In this document: positions 33,542 through 42,148 of the stretch, one piece after another
Numbering within the stretch: the stretch's first letter is position 1
Layout: each line of letters starts with the position of its first letter
Source: UBA4716 sp002438865
GTDB lineage: Bacteria > Bacillota > Clostridia > UBA1381
DNA: 46,406 bases
Assembly: GCA_937907325.1 (NCBI GenBank)
Contig: CALERO010000050.1
Span: 1-46,406, forward strand
Reading direction: 5' to 3'
Made by a program: the position numbers and the translations under genes
The notes under the pieces: model-generated
Seen by the model: the letters and a program-made list of their open reading frames with translations, nothing else
What the model was told of the DNA's origin: nothing
The model's database searches: none

Positions 33542-33997
33542 ATGCTTGCTGTTTATGCTTTGATTGCGATTGTGATAACTGTGGCGGATCAGCTGATAAA
33601 ATTCTGGATACAGGGGAATGTGGCATTGGGCGATACATTTTATACCATACCGCACATTGCAGACTTTGTATTCGTAAAAAATACGGGCGCCGCATTTTCG
33701 CTTTTGAGCGGAAAGGTGTCGGTTTTAAGCGTTGTTTCGGCGGTGTTCTGCATATGCATTATTGTGTATTTTATTGTAAAGCGTCCGAAAAATCCGCTTT
33801 TGTGCACCTCGCTCGCACTGGTTTTTTCGGGAGCGCTCGGCAATGCGATTGACAGAATAGCGCATGGGTACGTGGTGGATTTTATAAGCGTTTCGTTTAT
33901 GAATTTTCCCGTGTTCAACATTGCGGATATTGCAATTACCGTAGGTGCGGTGCTGCTTGTAGTTTACGAAGTGTTTTTCGATAAAAAGAATGAGTAG
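33542..33997 (+). CDS. lspA: Lipoprotein signal peptidase (signal peptidase II)
   Basis: A 151-residue aspartic membrane protease with four transmembrane segments. Conserved boxes are DQLIKF, VKNTGAAFSLL, GNAIDRIAHGYVVDFI with catalytic Asp104, and FNIADIAI with catalytic Asp129. LspA removes signal peptides from prolipoproteins after lipidation. It is adjacent to rluD, the usual lspA-rluD order, and overlaps it by 8 bases. Confidence 0.96.
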   Translation: MLAVYALIAIVITVADQLIKFWIQGNVALGDTFYTIPHIADFVFVKNTGAAFSLLSGKVSVLSVVSAVFCICIIVYFIVKRPKNPLLCTSLALVFSGALGNAIDRIAHGYVVDFISVSFMNFPVFNIADIAITVGAVLLVVYEVFFDKKNE

Positions 33998-34910
33998 GCT
34001 TGTATTGTATGCCGATGCGGAAAACATCGGCGAAAGGATAGATAAATTTATTTCCGACTCGGCGGAGGAAATATCCAGAAGCTATGCCGCAAAGCTTTGC
34101 ACCGACGGGCTTGTGACGGTAAACGGCAAGGCGCTGGGTAAGAACTATAAAATAAAGGGCGGCGAGGAAATATCGGCGGATATTCCCGAGCCGGAGGAGC
34201 TTTCGCTTGTTCCCGAAAACATACCGCTCGATATAGTGTACGAGGACGATGACGTTATAGTTATCAACAAACCGCAGGGAATGGTTGTACACCCTGCCGC
34301 AGGCAACGAAAGCGGAACGCTTGTCAATGCGCTTTTGTATCATTGCGGAGAGTCGCTGTCGGCAATAAACGGTGTAATCAGACCCGGAATTGTGCATAGA
34401 ATAGATAAAGACACCTCGGGACTTCTGGTTGCGGCAAAAAACAACGAGGCGCATTTAAAGCTTTCCGAACAGCTGAAAGAAAGAAAAGCGTTAAGGAAGT
34501 ATAATGCGCTTGTGAACGGGAATATAAAAGAGGATTTCGGAACGGTAAACAAACCCATAGGCAGAAGTCCGTCCGACCGCAAAAAAATGGCGGTTGTGCA
34601 GGGCGGACGTGAAGCGGTAACGCATTACAGCGTGCTTGAGCGGTTCGGCAGATACACGCTTATCGAGTGCGTTCTCGAAACGGGGCGCACGCATCAGATA
34701 CGTGTGCATATGGCGTCATTGGGTCACAGCATCGTAGGGGATAAAGTGTACGGTGTAAAAAAGGAGCGGTTTAATCTTAACGGTCAGCTTCTGCACGCAC
34801 GCACAATAGGCTTTGTACACCCCAAAACGGGCGAGATGATGGAGTTTTCCGCACCGCTCCCCGATTACTTCGAGGCGGTGTTAGAAAAGTTAAGAAACTT
34901 TGAACAATGA
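33990..34910 (+). CDS. rluD: 23S rRNA pseudouridine synthase, RluD-like
   Basis: A 306-residue RluA/RluD family enzyme. An S4 RNA-binding domain (about 14-70) is followed by the catalytic domain with HRIDKDTSGLL; the catalytic Asp is residue 139. GRTHQIRVHMASLGH follows in the third motif. RluD-type enzymes isomerise uridines in the 23S helix 69 loop; the exact target positions here are not determinable. The start lies within the end of lspA. Confidence 0.93.
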   Translation: MSRLVLYADAENIGERIDKFISDSAEEISRSYAAKLCTDGLVTVNGKALGKNYKIKGGEEISADIPEPEELSLVPENIPLDIVYEDDDVIVINKPQGMVVHPAAGNESGTLVNALLYHCGESLSAINGVIRPGIVHRIDKDTSGLLVAAKNNEAHLKLSEQLKERKALRKYNALVNGNIKEDFGTVNKPIGRSPSDRKKMAVVQGGREAVTHYSVLERFGRYTLIECVLETGRTHQIRVHMASLGHSIVGDKVYGVKKERFNLNGQLLHARTIGFVHPKTGEMMEFSAPLPDYFEAVLEKLRNFEQ

Positions 34911-34940
34911 TAATATTATGTTACAAATACAGGAAAACAC

Positions 34941-34969
34941 TTGAAATCCGCAGTAAAAACAGGTATTAT
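34941..34969 (+). promoter_or_regulatory. SigA-type promoter of ddl
   Basis: TTGAAA, a 17-base spacer and TATTAT, with an overlapping TATAAT 5 bases further on. It lies 36 bp before the ddl start. Confidence 0.7.
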
Positions 34970-35005
34970 ATAATAGATAGTTTATAAGTGAAAGGAAGAT
35001 TGGAT

Positions 35006-36067
35006 TTGGGAAAGAAAAGAATATGCGTAATTTTCGGAGGAGAATCGCCCGAGCATGATATTTCGGGAAAGTCCGTAACCTCAATTTTAAATAACCTTGA
35101 CAAAGAAAAATATGATATAGATGTTATTGGAATAACAAAAAACGGCGCATGGTATCTCTATGAGGGCGATTATGCCAAGATAGAGAGCGGTGCGTGGGAA
35201 AAGGAAGTAAGCAAAAAGGCTGTTGTATCGCCCGACGGCGAGGAGCGTGCGCTTTTGGTGTTTGACGGCGACAAGGTCACAAGAAAATATCCCGATGTTA
35301 TATTTCCCGTACTCCACGGCGAGTACGGCGAGGACGGAACAATACAGGGTCTGTTTGAACTTTCGCACATTCCGTATGTCGGAATGGGCGTACCGGCGTC
35401 GGCAAACGGTATGGATAAGACAAATTCAAAAATAGTGTTCCAAAATGCCGGCATACCGCAGGCGGACTGGATAGTCGTAAGAGAAGGCGACGATTTGGAC
35501 GAAAAAGCCGATGAGGCGGAAAAGAAGCTCGGCTATCCGTGCTTTGTAAAGCCTGCAAGAACAGGCTCATCATTCGGAGTCGGCAAGGCGGGCAACCGTG
35601 AAGAATTTAAGTCGGCTGTTGAAAACGCAAGAAAGTTTGACGAAAAAGTATTGGTTGAAGAAAACATTGTCGGTCACGAGGTTGAGTGCGCCGTTTTGGG
35701 AAACAATCTCCCGAGTGCGTCAACTGTCGGCGAGATAATACCGGAGGTTGAGTTTTACGATTTTGACGCAAAATATGTCGATAATTCAACAAGACTTCAA
35801 ATCCCGGCGGAGCTTCCCGAAGAAACGATAGAAAAAATACGTGAATATGCCGTTGCGGCGTTTAAGGCGCTTGACGGACAGGGACTTTCGAGAGTGGATT
35901 TCTTTGTAAAAAACAGCGACGGCTCTGTTGTGCTTAATGAAATCAATACCATGCCGGGCTTTACAAGCATAAGTATGTACCCGAAATTATGGGGTGCTGT
36001 GGGCGTTCCGTATGCGGAGCTTTTGGATAAACTTATCGAACTTGCGGAAAAGAGAGTTAAAAGATGA
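35006..36067 (+). CDS. ddl: D-alanine--D-alanine ligase
   Basis: A 353-residue ATP-grasp ligase. It begins MGKKRICVIFGGESPEHDIS, with HGEYGEDGTIQGLFEL and PYVGMG in the central part, EVECAVLGN, and the C-terminal NEINTMPGFTSISMYPKLW. It makes the D-Ala-D-Ala dipeptide for peptidoglycan. The TTG at 35006 is chosen because GGAAG lies 7-8 bases upstream; the in-frame GTG at 34988 would contain that site. The 3' end overlaps murI by 4 bases (ATGA), so D-Ala-D-Ala and D-Glu supply are coupled. Confidence 0.93.
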   Translation: MGKKRICVIFGGESPEHDISGKSVTSILNNLDKEKYDIDVIGITKNGAWYLYEGDYAKIESGAWEKEVSKKAVVSPDGEERALLVFDGDKVTRKYPDVIFPVLHGEYGEDGTIQGLFELSHIPYVGMGVPASANGMDKTNSKIVFQNAGIPQADWIVVREGDDLDEKADEAEKKLGYPCFVKPARTGSSFGVGKAGNREEFKSAVENARKFDEKVLVEENIVGHEVECAVLGNNLPSASTVGEIIPEVEFYDFDAKYVDNSTRLQIPAELPEETIEKIREYAVAAFKALDGQGLSRVDFFVKNSDGSVVLNEINTMPGFTSISMYPKLWGAVGVPYAELLDKLIELAEKRVKR

Positions 36068-36870
36068 ATAACAAAAGTATAGGTGTGTTCGATTCGGGAC
36101 TTGGCGGACTTACCGCCGTCAAGCAGATAATGCGTGAGCTCCCGAACGAGGACATAATATATTTCGGCGATACGGGCAGAGTGCCTTACGGCACACGCTC
36201 GGCGGAAATCATTCTTAAATATACACGCAGCGATATACGGTTTTTAAACAGCTTCGGCGTGAAAATAATCGTTATCGCCTGCGGTACGGCAAGCTCTGTG
36301 GCATTGCCGCAAGTGAAGGACGAGTTTGAAACGCCTATAGTGGGCGTGGTGGAATCGGCGGTGTATACTGCGGTAAGAGTTACGGAAAACAAGAAAATAG
36401 GTATAATCGGTACGCCCGGCACGATAAAGAGCGGCTCGTACGTAAACCTTATAAAAGCGTATGACAGCGGTATCGAAACGTTTACAAAGGCGTGTCCGCT
36501 GTTTGTACCGCTTGTGGAAAACGGTCATTTCGATACGGAAATGACAAAGCTTGCGGTCGATGAATATCTGTGCGATATAAGAAAAGCGGGCGTTGATACG
36601 CTCATTATGGGCTGTACGCATTATCCGCTGCTCAGAAAAGTGATTGCGGAATATATGGGCGACGGAGTGAAGCTTATCGACCCCGGTGCGGAAACCGCAA
36701 AATACCTCAAAAAGAAAATAAGCGCCCAAATGTGTCACGAACAGAAAAACGGCGGAAACTACAGCTATTATGTGAGTGATAACGTGGAGGGGTTTGAAGA
36801 ACTCGGCGGAATTTTCCTTGAAAGGGAAATCGGCGGTCAGGTGAGAAAAATTGACATTGAAAAATACTGA
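36064..36870 (+). CDS. murI: Glutamate racemase
   Basis: A 268-residue cofactor-independent racemase with the two catalytic cysteines in ACGTASS (Cys73) and GCTHYPLL (Cys184), and the GVFDSGLGGLT opening. It supplies D-glutamate for the peptidoglycan stem peptide. It is coupled to ddl upstream and overlaps the ywiB homologue by 20 bases downstream. Confidence 0.96.
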   Translation: MNNKSIGVFDSGLGGLTAVKQIMRELPNEDIIYFGDTGRVPYGTRSAEIILKYTRSDIRFLNSFGVKIIVIACGTASSVALPQVKDEFETPIVGVVESAVYTAVRVTENKKIGIIGTPGTIKSGSYVNLIKAYDSGIETFTKACPLFVPLVENGHFDTEMTKLAVDEYLCDIRKAGVDTLIMGCTHYPLLRKVIAEYMGDGVKLIDPGAETAKYLKKKISAQMCHEQKNGGNYSYYVSDNVEGFEELGGIFLEREIGGQVRKIDIEKY

Positions 36871-37273
36871 TATTTATGATATAACTATATTAAACAGGCA
36901 AAAAACAAACGACAGTGCAGATACCATAGAAGAAAAAACCACAGGCAGTTTCTGCCGAAAAAACGGGAAGTCGTATATTATGTATAAAAGCGTTGAGGAC
37001 GGCGCCGAAACCTTGTCGACCGTTATTGTCTGGGAAAATGAGGTAAAAATCAGGCGCAGGGGGCTTGTCAATTCCGAAATGCTGTGCAGAACGGGCGAAA
37101 AAACAAGGTTTATGTACGCTCTGCCTTACGGCAATATGGAAATGGAAAACGAAACGCTTTTAATGGAAAACGGCTTGTCGGATAACGGTGGAATATTGCA
37201 TATGGTTTACACTCTGTACATACAGGGTGAGGAGTATTATAACGATATGACAATAAAGATAAACAAGAGGTAA
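36851..37273 (+). CDS. ywiB: YwiB-like protein (DUF1934)
   Basis: A 140-residue beta-barrel-like protein of the DUF1934/YwiB family, often found near murI or argS in Firmicutes. It shows the calycin-like pattern of alternating strands (KSYIMYKSV, VKIRRRG, RFMYALPYG, GGILHMVYTLYIQGE). Molecular role unknown. The start is uncertain: the TTG at 36851 has AGGTGAG about 5 bases upstream, within murI. The stop overlaps an ATG next to the ctp start. Confidence 0.78.
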   Translation: MTLKNTDIYDITILNRQKTNDSADTIEEKTTGSFCRKNGKSYIMYKSVEDGAETLSTVIVWENEVKIRRRGLVNSEMLCRTGEKTRFMYALPYGNMEMENETLLMENGLSDNGGILHMVYTLYIQGEEYYNDMTIKINKR

Positions 37274-37278
37274 TGCAG

Positions 37279-38718
37279 ATGAAATTTAAAAGAATAGCGG
37301 CGGCACTGCTGTCGGGAGCTGTGTTTTTGTGCGGCTCGGGAGTGTATGCCGATGCTTTGAGCGAAGAATACGAGGCTTATGAGCGGATAACGGGGTATAT
37401 TTCGCAACTGTACATAGACGATACTCTCACATCGGATAAGATAGTGCGTGACGGATTGTCAAAGTTTCTGGCGGAAAATCCCGATATGCTTATTCCGCTT
37501 TTAAAGAGTACCTTTGAGGGACTTGACGATTACAGTGAATTTTTCACATATGAGGAATATCAGAATTACGAAAACAGCATAAACAAAAGCTTTTACGGCA
37601 TAGGCGTTGTAATTCAGAAAAACGGCGATTACGTTGAAATAACGGGCTTTTCAGAGGAAAACGGCAGCGCTCAGAAAGCCGGTTTCCAGGTGGGCGACAA
37701 GATATATGCCGTTGACGGCGTGGAGTGCAAGGGAAAATCCATTAACGAAGTAAGGGATATGATAGTCGGCGATCTTGACACACGTGTACGTCTTACGGTT
37801 CTGCGTGGGTCTGACTTGATCGAGATAAATGCCACACGTGTTTCGGTGCATCAGAGTACCGTTACGGGCGGTGTGTTCAAGGGTGATATAGGCTATATAA
37901 AGCTGACCACGTTCGGCAGTACCACAACGCAGGAGTTTACCGAAATGCTTAATGATTTCCGCTCAAAGGGCGTGAAACATATTATAATGGATTTGCGAAA
38001 TAATCCGGGCGGACTTCTGGACGCTGCGATAGACATTGCAAAGCAGATAGTGCCGAAGGGAAAGATAATCGACCTCGTGTGCCGAAACGAAAGGGATAAC
38101 GTTACATACCGTTCGGATTTAAAAGCACCCGAATTTGATTTTGCCGTTCTCGTAAACGGAAATACGGCAAGCTCATCGGAGATACTCGCAAGCGCAATGC
38201 AGGATTCGGGCATTGCAAAGCTTGTCGGAACAACAACCTACGGCAAGGCGGTTGTACAGCAGATATATCCGCTTACAAACGGTATGCGCTTTAAGCTTAC
38301 GATGGGTCAGTACAAGACACGTAACGGCAGAGAAATAAACCATGTGGGTCTTGAGCCGGATGAGGTGATAGACAATACCACAAAGAAAATCGATTCGATG
38401 AAATACAATCGTTTTGATTTTAAGACACGGCTTGCACTGGGCGATAACGATACAATGGTGATAGCGGCAAAGGAAAGGCTTTCAATGCTCGGCTATTACA
38501 CGAACAAGACGGACGATCCCGTGTTTGACGAGGATCTGAGAACGGCTGTTTCGGCGTTCCAGGCGGAGAATAATCTTTGTGCGTCGGGCGTGTTGGATAT
38601 TCCCACGCAGGTAGTGCTGGAGAATATGTTTGAAAAGCTCGAAACCACGGTTGATTTGCAGCTGCAGTATGCGTATAAGATGTTCGGCGGAAACCCTGAA
38701 GATTTGTACAGTGAATAA
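37279..38718 (+). CDS. ctpA: Carboxyl-terminal processing protease (S41A) with peptidoglycan-binding domain
   Basis: A 479-residue secreted or membrane-anchored S41 protease. A signal sequence (about 1-24, AALLSGAVFLCGSGVYA) precedes an N-terminal helical region, a PDZ domain (about 100-185, YGIGVVIQKNGDYVEI), and the protease core with LRNNPGGLLD, the catalytic Ser in NTASSSEI (about 298) and Lys in TYGKAVVQ (about 323). A C-terminal peptidoglycan-binding type 1 domain (about 395-460, AKERLSMLGYY) follows. Such proteases process cell-wall or sporulation regulators. I choose the ATG at 37279, with AGAGGT 7 bases upstream. Confidence 0.92.
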   Translation: MKFKRIAAALLSGAVFLCGSGVYADALSEEYEAYERITGYISQLYIDDTLTSDKIVRDGLSKFLAENPDMLIPLLKSTFEGLDDYSEFFTYEEYQNYENSINKSFYGIGVVIQKNGDYVEITGFSEENGSAQKAGFQVGDKIYAVDGVECKGKSINEVRDMIVGDLDTRVRLTVLRGSDLIEINATRVSVHQSTVTGGVFKGDIGYIKLTTFGSTTTQEFTEMLNDFRSKGVKHIIMDLRNNPGGLLDAAIDIAKQIVPKGKIIDLVCRNERDNVTYRSDLKAPEFDFAVLVNGNTASSSEILASAMQDSGIAKLVGTTTYGKAVVQQIYPLTNGMRFKLTMGQYKTRNGREINHVGLEPDEVIDNTTKKIDSMKYNRFDFKTRLALGDNDTMVIAAKERLSMLGYYTNKTDDPVFDEDLRTAVSAFQAENNLCASGVLDIPTQVVLENMFEKLETTVDLQLQYAYKMFGGNPEDLYSE

Positions 38719-38736
38719 AATGAGGGCATCGCCGTG

Positions 38737-38773
38737 AAAAAATGTGTTTCCCAAAAGGGAAACACATTTTTTT
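38737..38773 (+). terminator. Terminator of the ddl-murI-ywiB-ctp operon
   Basis: A 15-bp stem (AAAATGTGTTTCCC with GGGAAACACATTTT, loop AAAA) ends in TTTTTTTG. Confidence 0.9.
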
Positions 38774-38813
38774 GTTATGTTAATAAAAGGTATTTTATTT
38801 GAAATTGCGCAAG

Positions 38814-38837
38814 GTTTAACTTTCTCCCTTGTTAAAC
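38814..38837. promoter_or_regulatory. Inverted repeat GTTTAAC-N10-GTTAAAC
   Basis: Two 7-base arms are exact reverse complements (38814-38820 and 38831-38837), with a third related half-site GTTAAT at 38844. The spacing of 17 bp between arm starts would suit a dimeric regulator. The repeat lies just beyond the XRE gene stop. There is no T run next to the stem, so termination is unlikely. Confidence 0.3.
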
Positions 38838-38848
38838 TCGTTTGTTAA

Positions 38849-39091
38849 TTATGGCTCTATATCAAGCAAATCCTCATAGCTGACCTTAAAAATTCTTTTA
38901 AGAACCCGTATTTCGTCAGCATAAAGATGCCTTTGCCCGACTTCTATTTTTGCCACGGCACTTCGTGTTATGTCGCAGCCCTCAATCTGAAGCTTTGCCG
39001 CAAGTTCGTCCTGCGACAAATAATTTTTTTGTCTTAAGCGTTTTATATTTTCGCCTATTTTCCTTTCATATTCGGTATCCACCGCTATCAT
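38849..39091 (-). CDS. XRE family helix-turn-helix regulator
   Basis: An 80-residue single-domain regulator with the Cro/CI helix-turn-helix (IGENIKRLRQKNYLSQDELAAKL..ITRSAVAKIEVGQRHLYADEI) and nothing beyond it. Target unknown. Its ATG overlaps the stop of the pseudouridine synthase gene (4 bases), and its GAAGGAAG site lies inside that gene, so it is co-expressed with the RNA-modification genes upstream of it. Confidence 0.85.
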   Translation of the reverse strand: MIAVDTEYERKIGENIKRLRQKNYLSQDELAAKLQIEGCDITRSAVAKIEVGQRHLYADEIRVLKRIFKVSYEDLLDIEP

Positions 39092-39792
39092 CTTCCTTCG
39101 ATAAGTTTCTCCAATTCTTCAGATGTAAGCTCACGGTATTCCCCCGGTGTAAGGGTATCGTCAAGCACCAGTGTGCCTATCGATACACGCTTTAAATAAA
39201 CCACGCTTTTGCCTATGCGTTCACACATTCTTTTTACCTGATGAAATTTACCCTCCGCAATTTCAATAAACACCTCATACGGGTTGACTGTTATTTCAAG
39301 CAATGCGGGTTTGGCTGTAAAATCTTTAAAAGCCATACCCTTTTTAAATTCGTCAATATCCTCCTTTTCCGCAGGCTTGTCAAGCTTTGCAAAATATCTT
39401 TTGTAAACGTTTTTGTTCGGAGAGGTCATATTATGATTAAATTTCCCGTCGTTTGTGAGTATTAAAAGCCCCTCCGTGTCAAGATCGAGCCGCCCGACGG
39501 GCGACACGTTAAAATGTGAATATTCGTTCCCGATAAGCTCGGTCACAACGGGATAATGCTTGTCATATACGGCGCTGATATATCCTTGCGGCTTGTTGAG
39601 CATTATATATACAAATTCTCTGTATATAAGCTCCTTTCCGTCAAGCGCAATGACGGACTTTTCCGCATCAACCTGCTCGTCCGCACTTCTTGCGCATACG
39701 CCGTCAATTGTTATTCGGCGGCTTTTTATAAGCTTTTTCGCTTCGCTCCTTGTTGCAGCGCCGCAAGCCGAAAGAAATTTATCTATACGCAT
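39088..39792 (-). CDS. rsuA: RsuA-family 16S rRNA pseudouridine synthase
   Basis: A 234-residue enzyme. An N-terminal S4 domain (MRIDKFLSACGAATRSEAKKLIK) precedes the catalytic domain with PVGRLDLDTEGLLILTNDG (Asp in GRLDLDT) and KFHQVKRMCERIG. RsuA-type enzymes modify 16S rRNA (U516 in Escherichia coli). RluB/RluE-like specificity cannot be excluded, though the short length favours RsuA. AAGGGTG lies before the ATG, 10 bases after the mnmE stop. Confidence 0.87.
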   Translation of the reverse strand: MRIDKFLSACGAATRSEAKKLIKSRRITIDGVCARSADEQVDAEKSVIALDGKELIYREFVYIMLNKPQGYISAVYDKHYPVVTELIGNEYSHFNVSPVGRLDLDTEGLLILTNDGKFNHNMTSPNKNVYKRYFAKLDKPAEKEDIDEFKKGMAFKDFTAKPALLEITVNPYEVFIEIAEGKFHQVKRMCERIGKSVVYLKRVSIGTLVLDDTLTPGEYRELTSEELEKLIEGR

Positions 39793-39802
39793 GGTATCAC
39801 CC

Positions 39803-41170
39803 TTACTTTCCTACGCAGAAATTATGGAATATACTGTCTACAATAAGGTCGGAGACGGTTTCGCCCGTTATCTCGCCGAGACTTTCGATTGCGGCGTTTA
39901 TGTCTATCGCCGCAATGTCGGGCGGCATACCGCCGTCAAGCGCCGAAACCGCACGCGAAAGCGCCGCCTCGGTGGCGTCAAGCGCCTTTTTGTGGCGCAT
40001 ATTCGTTATCACCGTGCCGTTTGAAACGCCTATTTCTCCGAGGCTGTATATCCTCTTTATAACCTCCGACAGCCTGTCTGCACCGTCACCTGTAAGGGCG
40101 CTTATTTCAATTACCTCACTGCCGTCTGACAGCGATTTTATATATTCAATATCCGCTTTCGCAATGTCGGATTTGTTCACGAGAATAATCCGCTTTTTGC
40201 CCTTTGTGCTTTCAAGAACTGCCTTATCGTAACTGTCTGTTTCACGGCTGCCGTCAATCACCGCAAGCACAAGGTCTGCCTCGTCTATCGATTTTAACGA
40301 CCGCTCCACGCCTATTTTTTCGACCGTGTCGTCGGTATCGTGTATGCCTGCCGTGTCCGACAGTATAAGCGGTATTCCGTCAAGGTTTACGTATTCCTCT
40401 ATAACGTCACGTGTAGTGCCGGCAATATCGGTAACTATGGCACGCTCCGAATGAGAAAGCATATTAAGCACCGAGGATTTTCCCACGTTCGGCTTTCCCG
40501 AAATGGACACCCGTATGCCCTCACGCATAATCCGTCCGCTGTCCGCCGTTTTTAAAAGCTTTTGAGTAAGAGCGAGATTTTCGGCGCATATTCTTCTTAT
40601 GTCGTCGGTTGTCACGTCCTCAAGGTCCTCGTCGGGATAATCGATTATAACCTGCATCTGTGATGCGAGATGCACAAGAGCGCCCCTTATTTTCTTTATC
40701 TCTGCGGATAAATTTCCCTCAAGCTGATTGAGAGCATTCGCTTTTGCAAGTGCGGACTTTGAATTGATAATATCGATTACCGCCTCCGCCTGCGAGAGGT
40801 CTATGCGCCCGTTCAAAAACGCACGCTTTGTAAACTCGCCCGGCTCCGCAATGTATGCGCCGGCGTGTATCACGGCGTCAAGCACGCCCTGCGAGGCGGT
40901 TATTCCGCCGTGCGTGCTTATCTCGACAATATCCTCACGTGTAAAGGTTTTGGGCGCACGCATAACGGTCGCAAGTACCTCGTCAACCGTGTTTCCGTCA
41001 CCGTCCTTTATAAACCCGTAATGCACCGTGTGCGATGGTGCATCAGAGAGTTTGTCCTTTCCGCAAAACACCTTGTCCGCAATACTTATTGCGTCCGCAC
41101 CGCTTATTCGTATTACGGCAATACCGCCCGTGCCTATGGGCGTGGATATTGCGGCAATAGTCCTTTCCAT
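39803..41170 (-). CDS. mnmE: tRNA modification GTPase MnmE
   Basis: A 455-residue MnmE (TrmE): an N-terminal folate-binding domain (TIAAISTPIGTGGIAVIRISG), a helical domain, an inserted G domain with GKPNVGKSSV, DTAGIHDT and NKSD, and the C-terminal motif FCVGK bearing the functional Cys. With MnmG it builds the cmnm5 group on wobble U34 of tRNAs. GGAGG lies 8 bases before the ATG at 41170; a TTG 7 codons upstream is not used. A terminator-like hairpin stands just before the ribosome binding site. Confidence 0.95.
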   Translation of the reverse strand: MERTIAAISTPIGTGGIAVIRISGADAISIADKVFCGKDKLSDAPSHTVHYGFIKDGDGNTVDEVLATVMRAPKTFTREDIVEISTHGGITASQGVLDAVIHAGAYIAEPGEFTKRAFLNGRIDLSQAEAVIDIINSKSALAKANALNQLEGNLSAEIKKIRGALVHLASQMQVIIDYPDEDLEDVTTDDIRRICAENLALTQKLLKTADSGRIMREGIRVSISGKPNVGKSSVLNMLSHSERAIVTDIAGTTRDVIEEYVNLDGIPLILSDTAGIHDTDDTVEKIGVERSLKSIDEADLVLAVIDGSRETDSYDKAVLESTKGKKRIILVNKSDIAKADIEYIKSLSDGSEVIEISALTGDGADRLSEVIKRIYSLGEIGVSNGTVITNMRHKKALDATEAALSRAVSALDGGMPPDIAAIDINAAIESLGEITGETVSDLIVDSIFHNFCVGK

Positions 41171-41183
41171 AATAAAATCCTCC

Positions 41184-41219
41184 AAAAACAAAGCAATAGG
41201 CAGAAAAACCGCCTATCGC
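41184..41219 (-). terminator. Terminator-like hairpin between nrdR and mnmE
   Basis: On the minus strand GCGATAGGC pairs with GCCTATTGC (9 bp, one G-T), then TTTGTTTTT follows directly before the GGAGG of mnmE. It may end nrdR transcripts or attenuate mnmE, since no separate mnmE promoter was found. Confidence 0.6.
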
Positions 41220-41227
41220 CCAGTGTA

Positions 41228-41683
41228 TTATTTATCGTCTATAAGCCCCTTTAATTCAGCCATAAAGGTGTGAATATCCTCAAACCGCTTGTATACCGAA
41301 GCAAAACGCACATATGCAACTTCATCAAGCTGTTTTAAGCGATCCATAACCTTTTCGCCGATAGTTGTAGAGTCTATTTCGCGTTCCATTGACTGGTAGA
41401 GCTCGCTCTCTATATCATCAGCGACTTTTTCCATTTGCGCAAGCGAAATCGGGCGCTTTTCACAGGCGGTAATTATGCCTTTAAGCACCTTGTCTCTGTC
41501 ATACGGCTGTCTTGACTGATCCTTTTTCACAACCACGAGCGACAGCGATTCAAGCTTTTCGTATGTGGTAAAACGCTTTCCGCATTTAAGACATTCTCTG
41601 CGGCGGCGTATGGCGCTGCTTTCGTCTGTCGGGCGCGAGTCAATCACCTTGCTTTCTATAAATCCGCAATAGGGGCATTTCAT
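41228..41683 (-). CDS. nrdR: Transcriptional repressor NrdR
   Basis: A 151-residue NrdR with the N-terminal zinc ribbon (CPYCG at 3-7 and CLKCG at 31-35, then KRFTTYE) and the following ATP-cone domain (VVKKDQSRQPYDRDKVLKGI). NrdR senses ATP/dATP and represses ribonucleotide reductase genes, none of which is in this window. GGAAAGGAT precedes the ATG. It is the first gene after the promoter at 41718-41746. Confidence 0.96.
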   Translation of the reverse strand: MKCPYCGFIESKVIDSRPTDESSAIRRRRECLKCGKRFTTYEKLESLSLVVVKKDQSRQPYDRDKVLKGIITACEKRPISLAQMEKVADDIESELYQSMEREIDSTTIGEKVMDRLKQLDEVAYVRFASVYKRFEDIHTFMAELKGLIDDK

Positions 41684-41717
41684 AGTAATTTATCCTTTCC
41701 GTACATCATTTGATTAT

Positions 41718-41746
41718 ATTATACTATAATTTTTTTTGTATTTCAA
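41718..41746 (-). promoter_or_regulatory. SigA-type promoter of nrdR
   Basis: On the minus strand: TTGAAA, a 17-base spacer and TATAAT, 34 bp upstream of the nrdR start. Confidence 0.8.
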
Positions 41747-41775
41747 GAAAAATTTATTATTTTTTCGCCTGTCGG

Positions 41776-42039
41776 CTATTTTATCAATCCGTTGTCGGAT
41801 ATACCTCCCGGCAATCGCACAAGCACGATTTCGCGCCCCACCGCCTCAATGTTTTCCCAGGGGATAACCAGCTCACCTCCGCCGAATATGTGTGTGAAAA
41901 AGCGATACCTTTTCGGCACTATTATCGACTCGATATTTCCCGTCACCTCGTTTATTTCAACATCGTTTACAAACCCCAGCTTTTCCGCCGTTGATATGTC
42001 TATAACCTCACGCTGTCTGAGCCTCATTCCTCGAAACAT
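41776..42039 (-). CDS. YlmC/YmxH family PRC-barrel sporulation protein
   Basis: An 87-residue PRC-barrel protein (LRQREVIDISTAEKLGFVNDVEIN, GELVIPWENIEAVG). The YlmC/YmxH family is restricted to spore formers and is annotated as sporulation-associated, with no clear biochemical role. The start at 42039 is chosen because GGAGGTG lies about 7 bases upstream; an in-frame ATG 10 codons further 5' would cover this site. It is divergent from nfnA. Confidence 0.85.
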   Translation of the reverse strand: MFRGMRLRQREVIDISTAEKLGFVNDVEINEVTGNIESIIVPKRYRFFTHIFGGGELVIPWENIEAVGREIVLVRLPGGISDNGLIK

Positions 42040-42086
42040 AAAAACACCTCCGCTTATGTATATGCGCAAAAATTCCGAAAAACGTA

Positions 42087-42115
42087 TTGAAAGTTAAGAA
42101 AAAATGTGTTACAAT
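42087..42115 (+). promoter_or_regulatory. SigA-type promoter of nfnA-nfnB
   Basis: TTGAAA, a 17-base spacer and TACAAT, about 33 bp before the nfnA start. Confidence 0.75.
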
Positions 42116-42148
42116 ATTAATATATTTACGTATTTGTGGGGTGAATTT

